Positions 51,563 through 61,669 of a stretch of 64,000 nt of DNA are shown here, piece by piece. A program made the translations under genes and the position numbers. Position 1 is the stretch's first letter. Every line of letters starts with the position of its first letter. The DNA is taken from NCBI GenBank assembly GCA_020161135.1, contig JAIUOB010000002.1, positions 62,001-126,000 on the forward strand. The letters are read 5' to 3'. The notes under the pieces are model-generated. The model searched no databases and was not told the origin of the DNA. It saw nothing but the letters and a program-made list of their open reading frames with translations. The stretch is from Gemmatimonadota bacterium (GTDB lineage Bacteria > Gemmatimonadota > Gemmatimonadetes > Gemmatimonadales > Gemmatimonadaceae).

Positions 51563-52960
51563 ATGCTCTTCAACAGCATCGAGTTCATCTTCGCGTTCCT
51601 GCCGATCGCGTACGTCGTGTTCTGGGCCCTGCCCGGTGCGCGCCCCCGCTACGTCTGGCTGACGATCACCGGCTATGTGTTCTATGGCTGGTGGGATCCG
51701 CGATTCTGCCTGCTGATGGCGTTCTCGACGCTGGTCAGCTTCACGGCGGGGCTCGGCATGCTGAACACGCCGGTCGGGTCGCCGCGCCGCAAGCTCTTCC
51801 TCGTCGTGCCGATCGCGGTCGACCTCGCCCTGCTCGGTTTCTTCAAGTACACGAACTTCGCGCTCGACACGGTGCGCAGCGTGACGAGTGTGTTCGGCAT
51901 GGATGTGCAGGTGCCACACCTGAACATCATCCTGCCGATCGGCATCTCGTTCTACACGTTCCACACGATCAGCTACATCGTCGACGCGTACCGTGGCGTC
52001 ATCACGCCGACGCGCAACATCTGGGAGTTCTCGACCTACGTGTCGCTGTTCTCCCAGCTCGTCGCCGGCCCCATCGTGCGCTTCCGGCAGATCGAGGAGG
52101 ACCTCGAGGCGATCGGCGAGAGCAGCCGCACGCGCTGGCTCGGCCGCGGCATCTCGTTCTTCTGCGTGGGACTGGTGGAGAAGGTGCTGGTGGCGGACAC
52201 CCTGGCGGCGATGGTCGATCCGTCGTTCGCGCATTGGCGGGAGCTGTCGACGGGCGGCGCGTGGCTGGCGGTGCTCGGCTACACGTTCCAGTTGCTCTTC
52301 GATTTCTCCGGATACAGCACGATGGCGGTGGGACTCGGCTACCTCTTCGGCATCCGGATCCCGCAGAACTTCAACTCGCCGTACAAGGCGCTCAATCCCA
52401 GCGATTTCTGGGAGCGCTGGCACATCTCGCTGTCGAGCTGCCTGCGCGACTACCTGTACATCCCGCTCGGCGGCAATCGCGGCGGCACGTTCCTGACGTA
52501 CCGCAACCTCATGCTGACGATGCTCTTCGGCGGGCTGTGGCACGGCGCGTCGTGGACGTTCGTCTTCTGGGGCTTCTATCACGGCGTGCTGCTGTGCCTG
52601 TACCGCGTGTTCCGACCCGCGTGGGATGGACTCGCCCGTGGCGTGCAACAGCTGCTGATGTTCGTGGCGGCCATGGTGGGGTGGGTGTTCTTCCGGGCGA
52701 CCTCGTTCGGCGAGGCGCTGCACCTGCTGCGCATCATGGTGGTGCCCACCGAGGGCGCGTGGTTCAGTGACATCGACGTGCGCCTGGTCCTGGTGACGCT
52801 GGCGATTGCCGCCTGGTGGAGCATGCGCGGGCCAAACGCCTTCGACATGTCGCACACGTGGACCGTGCGTCGGCGGGTGACGCTGGCGGCGGCCTTCGGC
52901 GCCGGGCTCGCGCTGATCGTCACGGCGCGCCCGTCGCCGTTCCTCTACTTCCAGTTCTGA
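51563..52960 (+). CDS. MBOAT-family O-acyltransferase (AlgI-like)
   Basis: 465 residues with about ten membrane helices. The start MLFNSIEFIFAFLPIAYVVFW and WWDPRFCLLMAFSTLVSFTAGLG are typical of AlgI-type acyltransferases. ISFYTFHTISYIVDAYRG, FDFSGYSTMAVGLGYLFGI, FWERWHISLSSCLRDYLYIPLGGNRGG and the catalytic-His block GGLWHGASWTFVFWGFYHG are the key family motifs. It moves an acyl (usually acetyl) group across the inner membrane for O-acylation of the exopolysaccharide. It overlaps by one base (TGATG) with an SGNH-type gene, the usual AlgI/AlgX-style pairing. Confidence 0.93.
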   Translation: MLFNSIEFIFAFLPIAYVVFWALPGARPRYVWLTITGYVFYGWWDPRFCLLMAFSTLVSFTAGLGMLNTPVGSPRRKLFLVVPIAVDLALLGFFKYTNFALDTVRSVTSVFGMDVQVPHLNIILPIGISFYTFHTISYIVDAYRGVITPTRNIWEFSTYVSLFSQLVAGPIVRFRQIEEDLEAIGESSRTRWLGRGISFFCVGLVEKVLVADTLAAMVDPSFAHWRELSTGGAWLAVLGYTFQLLFDFSGYSTMAVGLGYLFGIRIPQNFNSPYKALNPSDFWERWHISLSSCLRDYLYIPLGGNRGGTFLTYRNLMLTMLFGGLWHGASWTFVFWGFYHGVLLCLYRVFRPAWDGLARGVQQLLMFVAAMVGWVFFRATSFGEALHLLRIMVVPTEGAWFSDIDVRLVLVTLAIAAWWSMRGPNAFDMSHTWTVRRRVTLAAAFGAGLALIVTARPSPFLYFQF

Positions 52961-54042
52961 TGATGCGCCCGACCACGACCCAGCTCGTGCAGGCGGCGGT
53001 GGCCGCGCTCGTGATCGGCGTGAGCCTGGAGGCGACCGTCCGGCTGGACGACTGGGCCCAGTTCGGGGTGTCGCCCACGGCGCCGGCGATCGCGATGAAC
53101 GAACTGCTGGTGCGGGATTCGCTGGGTGTGCACGCGCGCCCCGGGGCCGCCTTCAAGCAGTTCCAGATCAGTCCGGAGGGGTTTCGCGGTGCGCCGTTCG
53201 ACCGGGCGTCGTTCGAGGGCGTGCTGATCGTGGCGGCCGGCGCATCGGAAACGTTCGGTCTGTACGAGAAGCCGGGCGGCGACTGGCCCCGCCAGCTCGA
53301 GGACAGTCTCGCCCCCCGGTGCCGGACGCCGGTCCGCGTGCTCAACGCCGCCTTTGCCGGCATGTCGCTGCCCACCGTGACGGAGGACTACTCGCGGCGC
53401 CTCGCCCCGCTTCGCCCGCAGGTGGTGGTGTACTACCCGACGCCCATGCAGTACCTCGAGGCCAAGCTGCCCGTCGCCGCCGAGCCGAGCCCGACGCCTC
53501 CGGCGCCGCTGTCCCCGTGGCGCTCGCGGGCTGTTCCGCGCTTTCGCGAGGCGTTCAAGCGCGCCGCGCCGGAAGCGCTGGTCGATCGGCTGCGCCAGTG
53601 GGATACCCAACGGAGCCGGGCGGCTGGCGGCACGCCGGTGCGCGTCACGGCCGAGCCGGAACGTCTCGACGCCTTCGAGCGCGACCTGCGCGCCCTGGTC
53701 GGGCGCTATCGCACCGGCGGTGCCACGCCGGTGCTGATCCAGCACCGCAACCGCTTCACCGACACCACTGGCGTTGAGGCGCAGCGGTGGCTGCGGGCGT
53801 GGGAGCGCTTCTACCCGCTGTATGCGGCCAGCGCGATCCTCGCGTTCGACGACGCGGCCGCCGAGCGCGTCGCCCGGGTCGGGGCCGACTCGGCCGTGCT
53901 CGTGATCGACCCGCGTGAGGTGACCTCCCCGCTGGGGACTGCCGCATTCGCGGATTTCTCCCACTTCACCGACGCCGGATCGGCGCGGGTAGGCGGCCTC
54001 GCGGCACGTCGCCTCGCGCCCCTCGTCTGCGCACCCATGTAG
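52960..54042 (+). CDS. SGNH-hydrolase-like protein, partner of the MBOAT acyltransferase
   Basis: 360 residues from ATG 52960 (TGATG overlap; ATG 52963 is equally possible). An N-terminal membrane anchor spans about residues 8-25. The SGNH fold is suggested by a catalytic Ser 96 in VLIVAAGASETFGLYE (the GxSxT block), an Asn/Gly segment in VRVLNAAFAGMS, and a C-terminal Asp-x-x-His in ADFSHFTDAGSARVG. Such proteins accept the acyl group from the MBOAT protein and place it on the polysaccharide at the periplasmic side. The long Ala/Pro/Arg insertion in the middle (about 165-220) is unusual. Its stop codon is part of a TAGTTTTCCG promoter-like string. Confidence 0.8.
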   Translation: MMRPTTTQLVQAAVAALVIGVSLEATVRLDDWAQFGVSPTAPAIAMNELLVRDSLGVHARPGAAFKQFQISPEGFRGAPFDRASFEGVLIVAAGASETFGLYEKPGGDWPRQLEDSLAPRCRTPVRVLNAAFAGMSLPTVTEDYSRRLAPLRPQVVVYYPTPMQYLEAKLPVAAEPSPTPPAPLSPWRSRAVPRFREAFKRAAPEALVDRLRQWDTQRSRAAGGTPVRVTAEPERLDAFERDLRALVGRYRTGGATPVLIQHRNRFTDTTGVEAQRWLRAWERFYPLYAASAILAFDDAAAERVARVGADSAVLVIDPREVTSPLGTAAFADFSHFTDAGSARVGGLAARRLAPLVCAPM

Positions 54043-54045
54043 TTT
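54040..54045 (+). promoter_or_regulatory. Putative -10 box of citrate synthase gene
   Basis: TAGTTT at 54040-54045 begins on the TAG stop of the preceding gene; the 10-base TAGTTTTCCG also occurs at 23053. The leader to ATG 54091 would be about 40 bases and carries CAGGAG at 54075-54080. Confidence 0.35.
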
Positions 54046-54090
54046 TCCGGATCCCGATCCACCGCCTGACCCCTCAGGAGCCCCTGCGAG

Positions 54091-55455
<1,365 letters not shown>

Positions 55456-55463
55456 AGCCGGCC

Positions 55464-55495
55464 CGCCGGACGTGGCCCTTAGGCCACGTCCGGCG
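55464..55495. terminator. Perfect GC hairpin between convergent gltA and wzx
   Basis: 14-bp perfect stem CGCCGGACGTGGCC (55464-55477) with GGCCACGTCCGGCG (55482-55495) and a CTTA loop. It lacks a T tract but is the strongest structure between the two convergent stops, so it probably terminates both. Confidence 0.8.
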
Positions 55496-55500
55496 CCCGC

Positions 55501-56976
55501 TCAGCGCAGGGTCTGTCGAATGGCGAGGACGGTGCGCACCCGGTCGCGCGCCGTGAGCCACACGAAGGCGAAGTAGGTGCACGCGCCGGCGACCACCGAG
55601 GCGCCGAGACGCGGCCACCCGTACAGGTCGAGCTGCCCCATGCCGAAACGCACGCCGACCACGACCACGGCCATGAGCGCCGTGCCCAGCAGCGCCGGCA
55701 TGATGCGCTTGAGGATGTCGCGCAGGTGCAGGTCGACGGCGTGCGCCGCCTCGGCGATCTGGAACAGCACGAGGACGGGATAGACGGCGGTCCACGCGAG
55801 CGCGACGGCCACGGCGCCCCAGCGGCTCGCGATGATGAAGGCGAGCGGCATGACCGCGAGCCCCCACAGCGATTGATTGCGCGCCGCACGGGCGTTGCCG
55901 ATGCTGATGAGCACCTGCGACGAAATGGGCGCCACCGACTTGACCACCGCGAAGAGCGCCAGCGCGCGAATGAGGTCGATGGCGCCCACCCACTTGGGGC
56001 CGAGCACGACGAACACGAGGTTGTCGGCCACCAGGGCGATGCCGGCGCACACGGGCATGAGGATGAACGCCAGCGCCTCGAAGAGCAGCATCACGTACCG
56101 CCGCAGTTCGACGAGATTGTCCTTCACGCGGGCGAGCACACTGGGCATGACCGCCCAGAGCAGCGTCGCGATCTTCTCGACCGGCAGCGTGGCGAGCGTC
56201 CAGGCCATGGAGTAGTCGCCCAGCGCCGACGTGCCGAGGCGACGACTGACCACCGCGAAGTCGGCGTTCGAGTAGGCGTACCAGGCGGCGCGGCTCACGA
56301 GGACTTCGCGGCTGAACTGCAGCGCCGTGGTGAGGCGTGTCCAGTCGGGCAGCCGAATGCGCACGCGGCTCGCGCGCAGGAGCAGCAACGCCAGCACGGC
56401 CGTCGCCGTGAGTTCGGCGAGGATGAGCGACCAGAATCCGAGGCCGGCGAGGACCAGCGCGAGCGCTCCCAGCGCCTGCACCACGGCCTTGACCACCTCG
56501 AACTGCGACGCCCGCCGGAAGGCCATCTCCCGACGCAGCACGGCGAGCGGTACCGCATTGAAGGTCGTGAGCGCCGTCGTGAGGCCCACGACGGGCAGCA
56601 CATAGCGCAGCGGCTCGACACGCATGGCGACGCTGACGGGCCACGCAATGACGGCACACACGGTCCACGCCGCGAGGGCGAGCAGCGCGGACACGGCGGC
56701 GAGCTGGCCGATCTCCTCCTCGCCCAGCTCCTGCTTGGCGATGATGGCCGAGCCGAGCCCGAATTCGGAGACGAGCGCCACGAACCCGACGACCGCGGAC
56801 GAGGCCGCGACGATACCCAGCTCGGTGGGCCCGAGCAGCCGCGCGATGAGCAGGAACGACGCCCACGACACGATCTGCGTGCCGAAGCGGGCGATTCCCG
56901 TCCACAGCACGCCACGGGCAAAGCTGCGATCGAGCGCGCCGCGTTCGCTGTCCTGCGAGGGCTGATGGGACGTCAA
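55501..56976 (-). CDS. Wzx-type polysaccharide flippase (MOP superfamily)
   Basis: 491 residues, probably from TTG 56976, which has GGAG about 11 bases upstream; no closer ATG or GTG gives a full-length protein. It starts RSFARGVLWTGIARFGTQIVSWASFLLIARLLGPTELGIVAAS, the standard N terminus of polysaccharide biosynthesis flippases (RfbX/Wzx), and has 12-14 membrane helices with short basic loops. The C-terminal helices end at WLTARDRVRTVLAIRQTLR. It moves undecaprenyl-linked repeat units to the periplasmic face for polymerisation by the Wzy at 61670. It lies 43 bp after asnB in the same operon. Confidence 0.92.
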   Translation of the reverse strand: MTSHQPSQDSERGALDRSFARGVLWTGIARFGTQIVSWASFLLIARLLGPTELGIVAASSAVVGFVALVSEFGLGSAIIAKQELGEEEIGQLAAVSALLALAAWTVCAVIAWPVSVAMRVEPLRYVLPVVGLTTALTTFNAVPLAVLRREMAFRRASQFEVVKAVVQALGALALVLAGLGFWSLILAELTATAVLALLLLRASRVRIRLPDWTRLTTALQFSREVLVSRAAWYAYSNADFAVVSRRLGTSALGDYSMAWTLATLPVEKIATLLWAVMPSVLARVKDNLVELRRYVMLLFEALAFILMPVCAGIALVADNLVFVVLGPKWVGAIDLIRALALFAVVKSVAPISSQVLISIGNARAARNQSLWGLAVMPLAFIIASRWGAVAVALAWTAVYPVLVLFQIAEAAHAVDLHLRDILKRIMPALLGTALMAVVVVGVRFGMGQLDLYGWPRLGASVVAGACTYFAFVWLTARDRVRTVLAIRQTLR

Positions 56977-57019
56977 CGCGCGAGGGCTCCGATGCGCGCG
57001 GCGACGACAGCCCAGCCGG

Positions 57020-58972
57020 TCAGGCCATGACGTACCGGCTGTCGGCGCGCGCGGGTTCGATGATGGCGTCCGGGCGCTTCCAGCCGTCGCGGTCGAGGGC
57101 GAGCCACGTCTCGACCTGCTTGGCGGCGAAGAGCACGGAGGTGTGATCCGCCTCGAGGCGGCGGTGCTGCTCAAGGTAGCGGGCGAGCACATCGCGGCGC
57201 ACCCAACCTCGCGCAACAAGCTCCCCGTCGAGCAGCATGGCCTGCAGGCGCGGGAACCAATCCCCCGCCAGCCAGCCACGCGCACTCACCGGGAAGCCGA
57301 ACTTCTGCCTGCGGTTGACGACCGAGTCCGGAACGAGGCCACGCATGGCGTCGCGCAGGGCGCGCTTGTTCCAGCCGTCCCAGAGGCGCAGGTCGTCGGG
57401 GAGGCGCAGCGCCAGCTCGACGAACGGATGGTCGAGGAAGGGCACGCGGGCCTCGACGCTGTGCGCCATCGAGTTGCGATCCTCGGCGCGCAGGTAGTGT
57501 GGCAGGGTGCCCCCCGTGATGGCGTGTCGCAGCGCCTGTCCGAGGGGCAGTTCCGGGCGCACGGGGGCGTCGCGCAGCACGGCCGCCTGCAGGGCGTCGC
57601 CGAGCAGCGCGAAGCCCGGCTCGCGCCGGGCCCGGGCCGTACGTACCCGCTCGGCGTAGCCACCGGCTGAGCCGAGCAGGCGGGCGCGCAACATGGCAGC
57701 GGCGCGCAGCAACTGGGCGTTGGCGCTGCGCGCGCCGAGCGACTCGAGGATGTTGGCCTGGTTGCGCAGCGCGCCCAGACGGCCGCGCATCAGGAGACTC
57801 AGGAGCAGGTTGTCCGTGAACGACGGGTAGCCGCCCAGCACCTCGTCAGCGCCCTGCCCCGACAGCACGACCTTGATGCCGCGCGAGGCCGCCAGCGCGT
57901 AGAGGCCGTAGCCCACCAGCACCGTAGGCGAGTGGAACGGCTCATCGTGGTGCCAGACGGCGTGCGGCACCAGCGTCGCAAGTGCCTGTGCGTCGCCGTC
58001 GTGCAACCAGTTCGGCGTGATGCCGGTGCGGCTCAGGGTGTCGTCGAGCTGCGTCTGCTCGTCGTACTCCTTCGAGACGTAGCAGAACGCCTGCACGCGA
58101 CCGGGCTCGGCGTGCCCGTTGTGGGCAAGGGCCGTCCAGCGACAGGCGATGGACACGGAATCCATGCCGCCGGAGAGCATGACGCCGACTGGCACATCGG
58201 CGCGGAGGTGCACGCGAATGGCGTCGTCGAAGGCCGCGCGCAGCTCGTCGACGCCGGAGAACGGGCGCTCCGGCAGGGCGTCGGGGTGCCAGTAGCGTCG
58301 GCGCTGCTCGCGTCCGTCGAAGTCGAGCACCCACTGCTCGCCGGCCGGCAGTTGCTCGACGCCGTCGAGAAAGGTCTCGCGTCCCTCGCCGAGCTCCTCG
58401 GTGCGACCGGCGGCGAGAAAGCGCGCGAACCGCGAGACGTTGGGCGCGTGCGTGGCGAGCCCGGCACGGCGGATGGCCTTGAGCTCCGAGGCGAACAGCA
58501 CTCCCTCCGCCGTACGGGCGAGATAGAGCGGCTTGATGCCCATGCGGTCGCGAGCCACCACGACACAGCGTTGGTCGTGGTCGACAATGCAGTAGGCAAA
58601 CATGCCACGCAGCCGATCGACGGCGCGCTCGCCCCACTGCCGGTAGGCGGTGAGGAGCACCTCGGTGTCACCGCTCGTGCGGAAGCGGTGCCCGAGCCGG
58701 GTGAGCTCGTCGCGCAGTTCGATGTAGTTGTAGATCTCGCCATTGAAGACGATGGCGAGTCGCCCATCACCGGAGCGCATGGGCTGATGGCTGGCGCTCG
58801 ACCGATCGAGGATGGCGAGGCGCCGGAAGCCGAGCAGGACCGGGCCTTCCTGCGATGTGGCGGCGTCATCCGGGCCACGGTGCGCGATGGTGTCCGTGAC
58901 GCGGCGCATCCACTCAGCGTCACGCGCCGGCGCTGGGCGTCCGAGCGTGAGGAGAGCCGCGAAGCCGCACAT
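57020..58972 (-). CDS. asnB: Glutamine-dependent asparagine-synthase-like amidotransferase
   Basis: 650 residues. The class II glutaminase domain begins MCGFAALLTL with the nucleophilic Cys 2; RLAILDRSSASHQPM, IVFNGEIYNYIELRDEL and TSGDTEVLLTAYRQWG are the other glutaminase blocks. The synthetase domain has the ATP loop MLSGGMDSVSIA, then VLSGQGADEVLGGYPSF and NSMAHSVEARVPFLDHPFVELAL. Such AsnB-like proteins occur in exosortase/EPS loci and are thought to amidate a sugar or surface component rather than make free asparagine. Divergent from the glycosyltransferase gene at 59141. Confidence 0.93.
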   Translation of the reverse strand: MCGFAALLTLGRPAPARDAEWMRRVTDTIAHRGPDDAATSQEGPVLLGFRRLAILDRSSASHQPMRSGDGRLAIVFNGEIYNYIELRDELTRLGHRFRTSGDTEVLLTAYRQWGERAVDRLRGMFAYCIVDHDQRCVVVARDRMGIKPLYLARTAEGVLFASELKAIRRAGLATHAPNVSRFARFLAAGRTEELGEGRETFLDGVEQLPAGEQWVLDFDGREQRRRYWHPDALPERPFSGVDELRAAFDDAIRVHLRADVPVGVMLSGGMDSVSIACRWTALAHNGHAEPGRVQAFCYVSKEYDEQTQLDDTLSRTGITPNWLHDGDAQALATLVPHAVWHHDEPFHSPTVLVGYGLYALAASRGIKVVLSGQGADEVLGGYPSFTDNLLLSLLMRGRLGALRNQANILESLGARSANAQLLRAAAMLRARLLGSAGGYAERVRTARARREPGFALLGDALQAAVLRDAPVRPELPLGQALRHAITGGTLPHYLRAEDRNSMAHSVEARVPFLDHPFVELALRLPDDLRLWDGWNKRALRDAMRGLVPDSVVNRRQKFGFPVSARGWLAGDWFPRLQAMLLDGELVARGWVRRDVLARYLEQHRRLEADHTSVLFAAKQVETWLALDRDGWKRPDAIIEPARADSRYVMA

Positions 58973-59140
58973 CAGCGAGCGTCCCGCGTCGACGGACGCG
59001 CAGCGGGCAGGCGTGGCGCAGCGGGGAGGGGAGTCGTCTGCATGGTGGGTACGTGGAGTCTATGAGCCGTGACGACCTCGCCCCCCCCGCGGCCTCGCTA
59101 AGTTTGTGTGAAGGCCCCCCAGGACTTTTCTCCCATACGG

Positions 59141-60502
59141 ATGACGGAACGCCGCGCGCTGCTCTTCAGTTATCACTTTCCGCCCTCGTCGGCGGCGGGC
59201 GCGCAGCGATGGGATGTGTTCACGCGCGTCGGTGTGGAGCGGGGGTGGACGTTCGATGTGGTGACGGCTGCGGACGCGCGTTCCGATGCCGCCGACCGGG
59301 CGATCCGGGTCCATCACGTGCCGCACCGGCGTCACTGGATCAATGCCCGTGTCGATGCCGTCATGTCCCGACGCGCGGCGCGTGCGTCCGCGGTCGCTGT
59401 CACGCCCACGGCACCGTCGCAGGCATCGGCTGGCCCGCCCGCGGTACCCGCAGCCATTGGCGAGCAAACGCTGCGGCGCGAGGAGATCACGTTCCCCACG
59501 TCGCTCGCCGACGTGCGGCGCAATGTGCGCGCGGGGCTGTTGCACCTGTCGTGGCTGCCGTGGCTCGAAGATGCGAGCACAGCCGGCCTGGCCCTGGCGG
59601 CGCGCCATCGCTACGACGCCGTCATCTCGTCGGGCCCGCCGCACCTTTCGGCTGAGGCCGCGCGGCGCGCGGCGGCGCACGGCGGCGCCCCGCTCGTCGT
59701 CGACTTCCGCGACCCGTGGAGCCTGATCGATGTGGTTCCGCAGGAAGTGGCGTCATGGACGTACTACCGTCTCGCGCAGCGCTACGAACAGCGTGTGCTG
59801 CGCGCGACGCGGCTCGCCGTGATGAACACCGAACGCGCGGCGGCCGCCATGCAGGCGCGGTACGCCACGGCCGATGTCGTGACAGTCCCGAACGGCTTCA
59901 ACGGCGACGCACCGATCGCACGGCACGATCCGTCGCGTTTCGTGGCAATCTTCGCAGGCAACATCTACCTCGACCGCGATCCGCGGCCGATGCTCGCGGC
60001 CTTCGGGCGCGTGGCGCAGGCCCTGCAGCTTGGCGCCGACGCACTCGTGCTGCGCTTCATCGGCGCGGAGCTGAGCTACGGGGGCCGATCCGTGACGGCG
60101 CTGGCCGCCGAAGCGGGGCTGCCGGACGGTCTCGTCGAGGCACGGGCGGCCATGCCCCGGCGCGCCTTGTTCGAGGAGATGGCCTCGGCGGCGATGCTGG
60201 TAAACCTGCCGCAGGGCGCGCGTCTCTGCGTACCGAGCAAAGTGTACGAGTACCTGCACTTTCCCGCGTGGGTGCTGGGACTCGAGCCATCGGACAGTGC
60301 CACCTACGACGTGCTGAGCGCGATCGGCGCGGACGTTGCCGATCCCCATGATGTGACGGCGATCGCAGCGCGGGTCGAGGCGCGCGTGCGTGCCTATCGC
60401 GCAGGGGCGCGCCCGACGCCGCTGGCCGCCCCCGACCAGCACGCCGCTCCCACGGAAGCGCGCCGCTTCTTCGACGCACTCGAACACCGCCTGCGCCCGT
60501 GA
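59141..60502 (+). CDS. Glycosyltransferase, GT4-like
   Basis: 453 residues from ATG 59141, giving MTERRALLFSYHFPPSSAAGAQRW, the usual N terminus of this group; GTG 59108 would add 11 residues. The Rossmann-like N-terminal half contains YDAVISSGPPHLSAEAARRAA and PLVVDFRDPWSLIDVVP, the C-terminal half VVTVPNGFNGDAP, FVAIFAGNIYLDRDP and VPSKVYEYLHFPAWVLGLEP, which bind the sugar nucleotide. Probably cytoplasmic, adding a sugar to the lipid-linked exopolysaccharide repeat. Its TGA overlaps the GTG of the next glycosyltransferase. Donor and acceptor cannot be assigned. Confidence 0.9.
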   Translation: MTERRALLFSYHFPPSSAAGAQRWDVFTRVGVERGWTFDVVTAADARSDAADRAIRVHHVPHRRHWINARVDAVMSRRAARASAVAVTPTAPSQASAGPPAVPAAIGEQTLRREEITFPTSLADVRRNVRAGLLHLSWLPWLEDASTAGLALAARHRYDAVISSGPPHLSAEAARRAAAHGGAPLVVDFRDPWSLIDVVPQEVASWTYYRLAQRYEQRVLRATRLAVMNTERAAAAMQARYATADVVTVPNGFNGDAPIARHDPSRFVAIFAGNIYLDRDPRPMLAAFGRVAQALQLGADALVLRFIGAELSYGGRSVTALAAEAGLPDGLVEARAAMPRRALFEEMASAAMLVNLPQGARLCVPSKVYEYLHFPAWVLGLEPSDSATYDVLSAIGADVADPHDVTAIAARVEARVRAYRAGARPTPLAAPDQHAAPTEARRFFDALEHRLRP

Positions 60503-61629
60503 CGCAGACGCGGACGACACCGACCGCGCGCGCGCATGTCGCCTTCGTGCTGCCGACGCTGGAGATCGGCGGCATGGAGAAGTTCGTCGTACTGCTGGGC
60601 GGCGCGCTGCGCACCCGCGGGCATGACGTCTCCGTGGTGTGCACACGCGACGGCGGTGCGCTGGTGCCGGAAGCCGAGGCCCTGGGCATCACGGTGCGGG
60701 TCTCTCCCTTCGTGTCACGCTGGGACAACCTCCGGCCACGCGCCCTCACGGCGACGCTGCGCGCGTTGGGCGCCACGGTGGTGCACACGCAGAGCGGCAA
60801 CTGGCTGGGCGCGGCGCTCGCGGGCCGTGCGATCGGCGTGCCGGTGGTGCACACGGAGCACGGCATGACGAGTCGCCCGGAGCCGCTGGCCCTCGCGGTA
60901 CAGAAGCGGTTGGCGCTCGCGCGCACCGACGTGACCGTGGTGGTGTCGGCGCAACTGCAGACCGAGCTCGCCGCGCAGTTGCATGTGCCGGCGTCGCGCT
61001 TCACCTATGTACCCAACGGCATCCCCACCGCGCAGCACGCACGCAATGAGGCCCTGCGGCAGGTGACGCGTGCGGCACTTGGCGTGACCGACGAGACGGT
61101 GGTCGTGGGGTGCGTCGCGCGCCTGCACCCGCTCAAGGGTGTCGACGTGCTGGCCGAGGCCGCGGCCCGTCTCGACGCCACCTCGAAGGTGGCGATCGTC
61201 GTGGCGGGCGACGGCGAGGAGCGCGCTCGTATCGCGGCGATTGCCGAGCGCAGCGCCGTACCGTTTCGCCTGCTCGGCGCGCGCGCGGACATTCCCGCGC
61301 TGTTGCAGGCGTTCGATGTGCTGGCGCTTCCCTCGCGGTCGGAGGCGCTGCCGCTGGCGTTGCTGGAGGGGATGGCCGCCGGGTGTGCGATCGTCGCCAC
61401 CGCAGTGGGGGAGATGCCGGCCATCGTGCGTGATGACGCCGGCGTCGTGGTGCCGCCGCAGGACGTTGCGGCGCTGGCAGACGCACTCGCAGCATTCGCG
61501 CGCGACGGCGCACGCCGGAGCGCGTGCGGCGAGGCCGCCCGGGCGCGGGCGCGGGCGGCCTTCGATGTCGACGCGATGGTGGAGCGCTACGTGGCGCTCT
61601 ATCGAAAGGCCGGCGCCGCGATCGACTGA
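60499..61629 (+). CDS. Glycosyltransferase, GT4 family
   Basis: 376 residues from GTG 60499 (GTGA overlap). N-terminal half: VAFVLPTLEIGGMEKFVVLLGGALRTRGHDVSVVC, then VVHTQSGNWLGAALAGRAIGVPVVHTEHG. C-terminal half: FTYVPNGIPT, VGCVARLHPLKGVDVLAEAAARL, VVAGDGEERARI, and the EX7E-type donor motif PSRSEALPLALLEGMAAGCAIVATAVGEMP with two conserved Glu. A typical retaining GT4 enzyme of capsule or exopolysaccharide assembly. It is translationally coupled to the preceding glycosyltransferase and convergent with the Wzy-like gene. The specific sugar is unknown. Confidence 0.94.
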   Translation: MTQTRTTPTARAHVAFVLPTLEIGGMEKFVVLLGGALRTRGHDVSVVCTRDGGALVPEAEALGITVRVSPFVSRWDNLRPRALTATLRALGATVVHTQSGNWLGAALAGRAIGVPVVHTEHGMTSRPEPLALAVQKRLALARTDVTVVVSAQLQTELAAQLHVPASRFTYVPNGIPTAQHARNEALRQVTRAALGVTDETVVVGCVARLHPLKGVDVLAEAAARLDATSKVAIVVAGDGEERARIAAIAERSAVPFRLLGARADIPALLQAFDVLALPSRSEALPLALLEGMAAGCAIVATAVGEMPAIVRDDAGVVVPPQDVAALADALAAFARDGARRSACGEAARARARAAFDVDAMVERYVALYRKAGAAID

Positions 61630-61669
61630 GTCGTGGGCCGCATGGCGCGCCGGACGGCGCGCCGCCGGA

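Noticed and set aside
61644..61663. Two GGCGCGCC copies between the convergent glycosyltransferase and Wzy genes, as a regulatory site.
   Set aside because: GGCGCGCC is self-complementary and expected by chance in such GC-rich DNA; at most a weak terminator stem.
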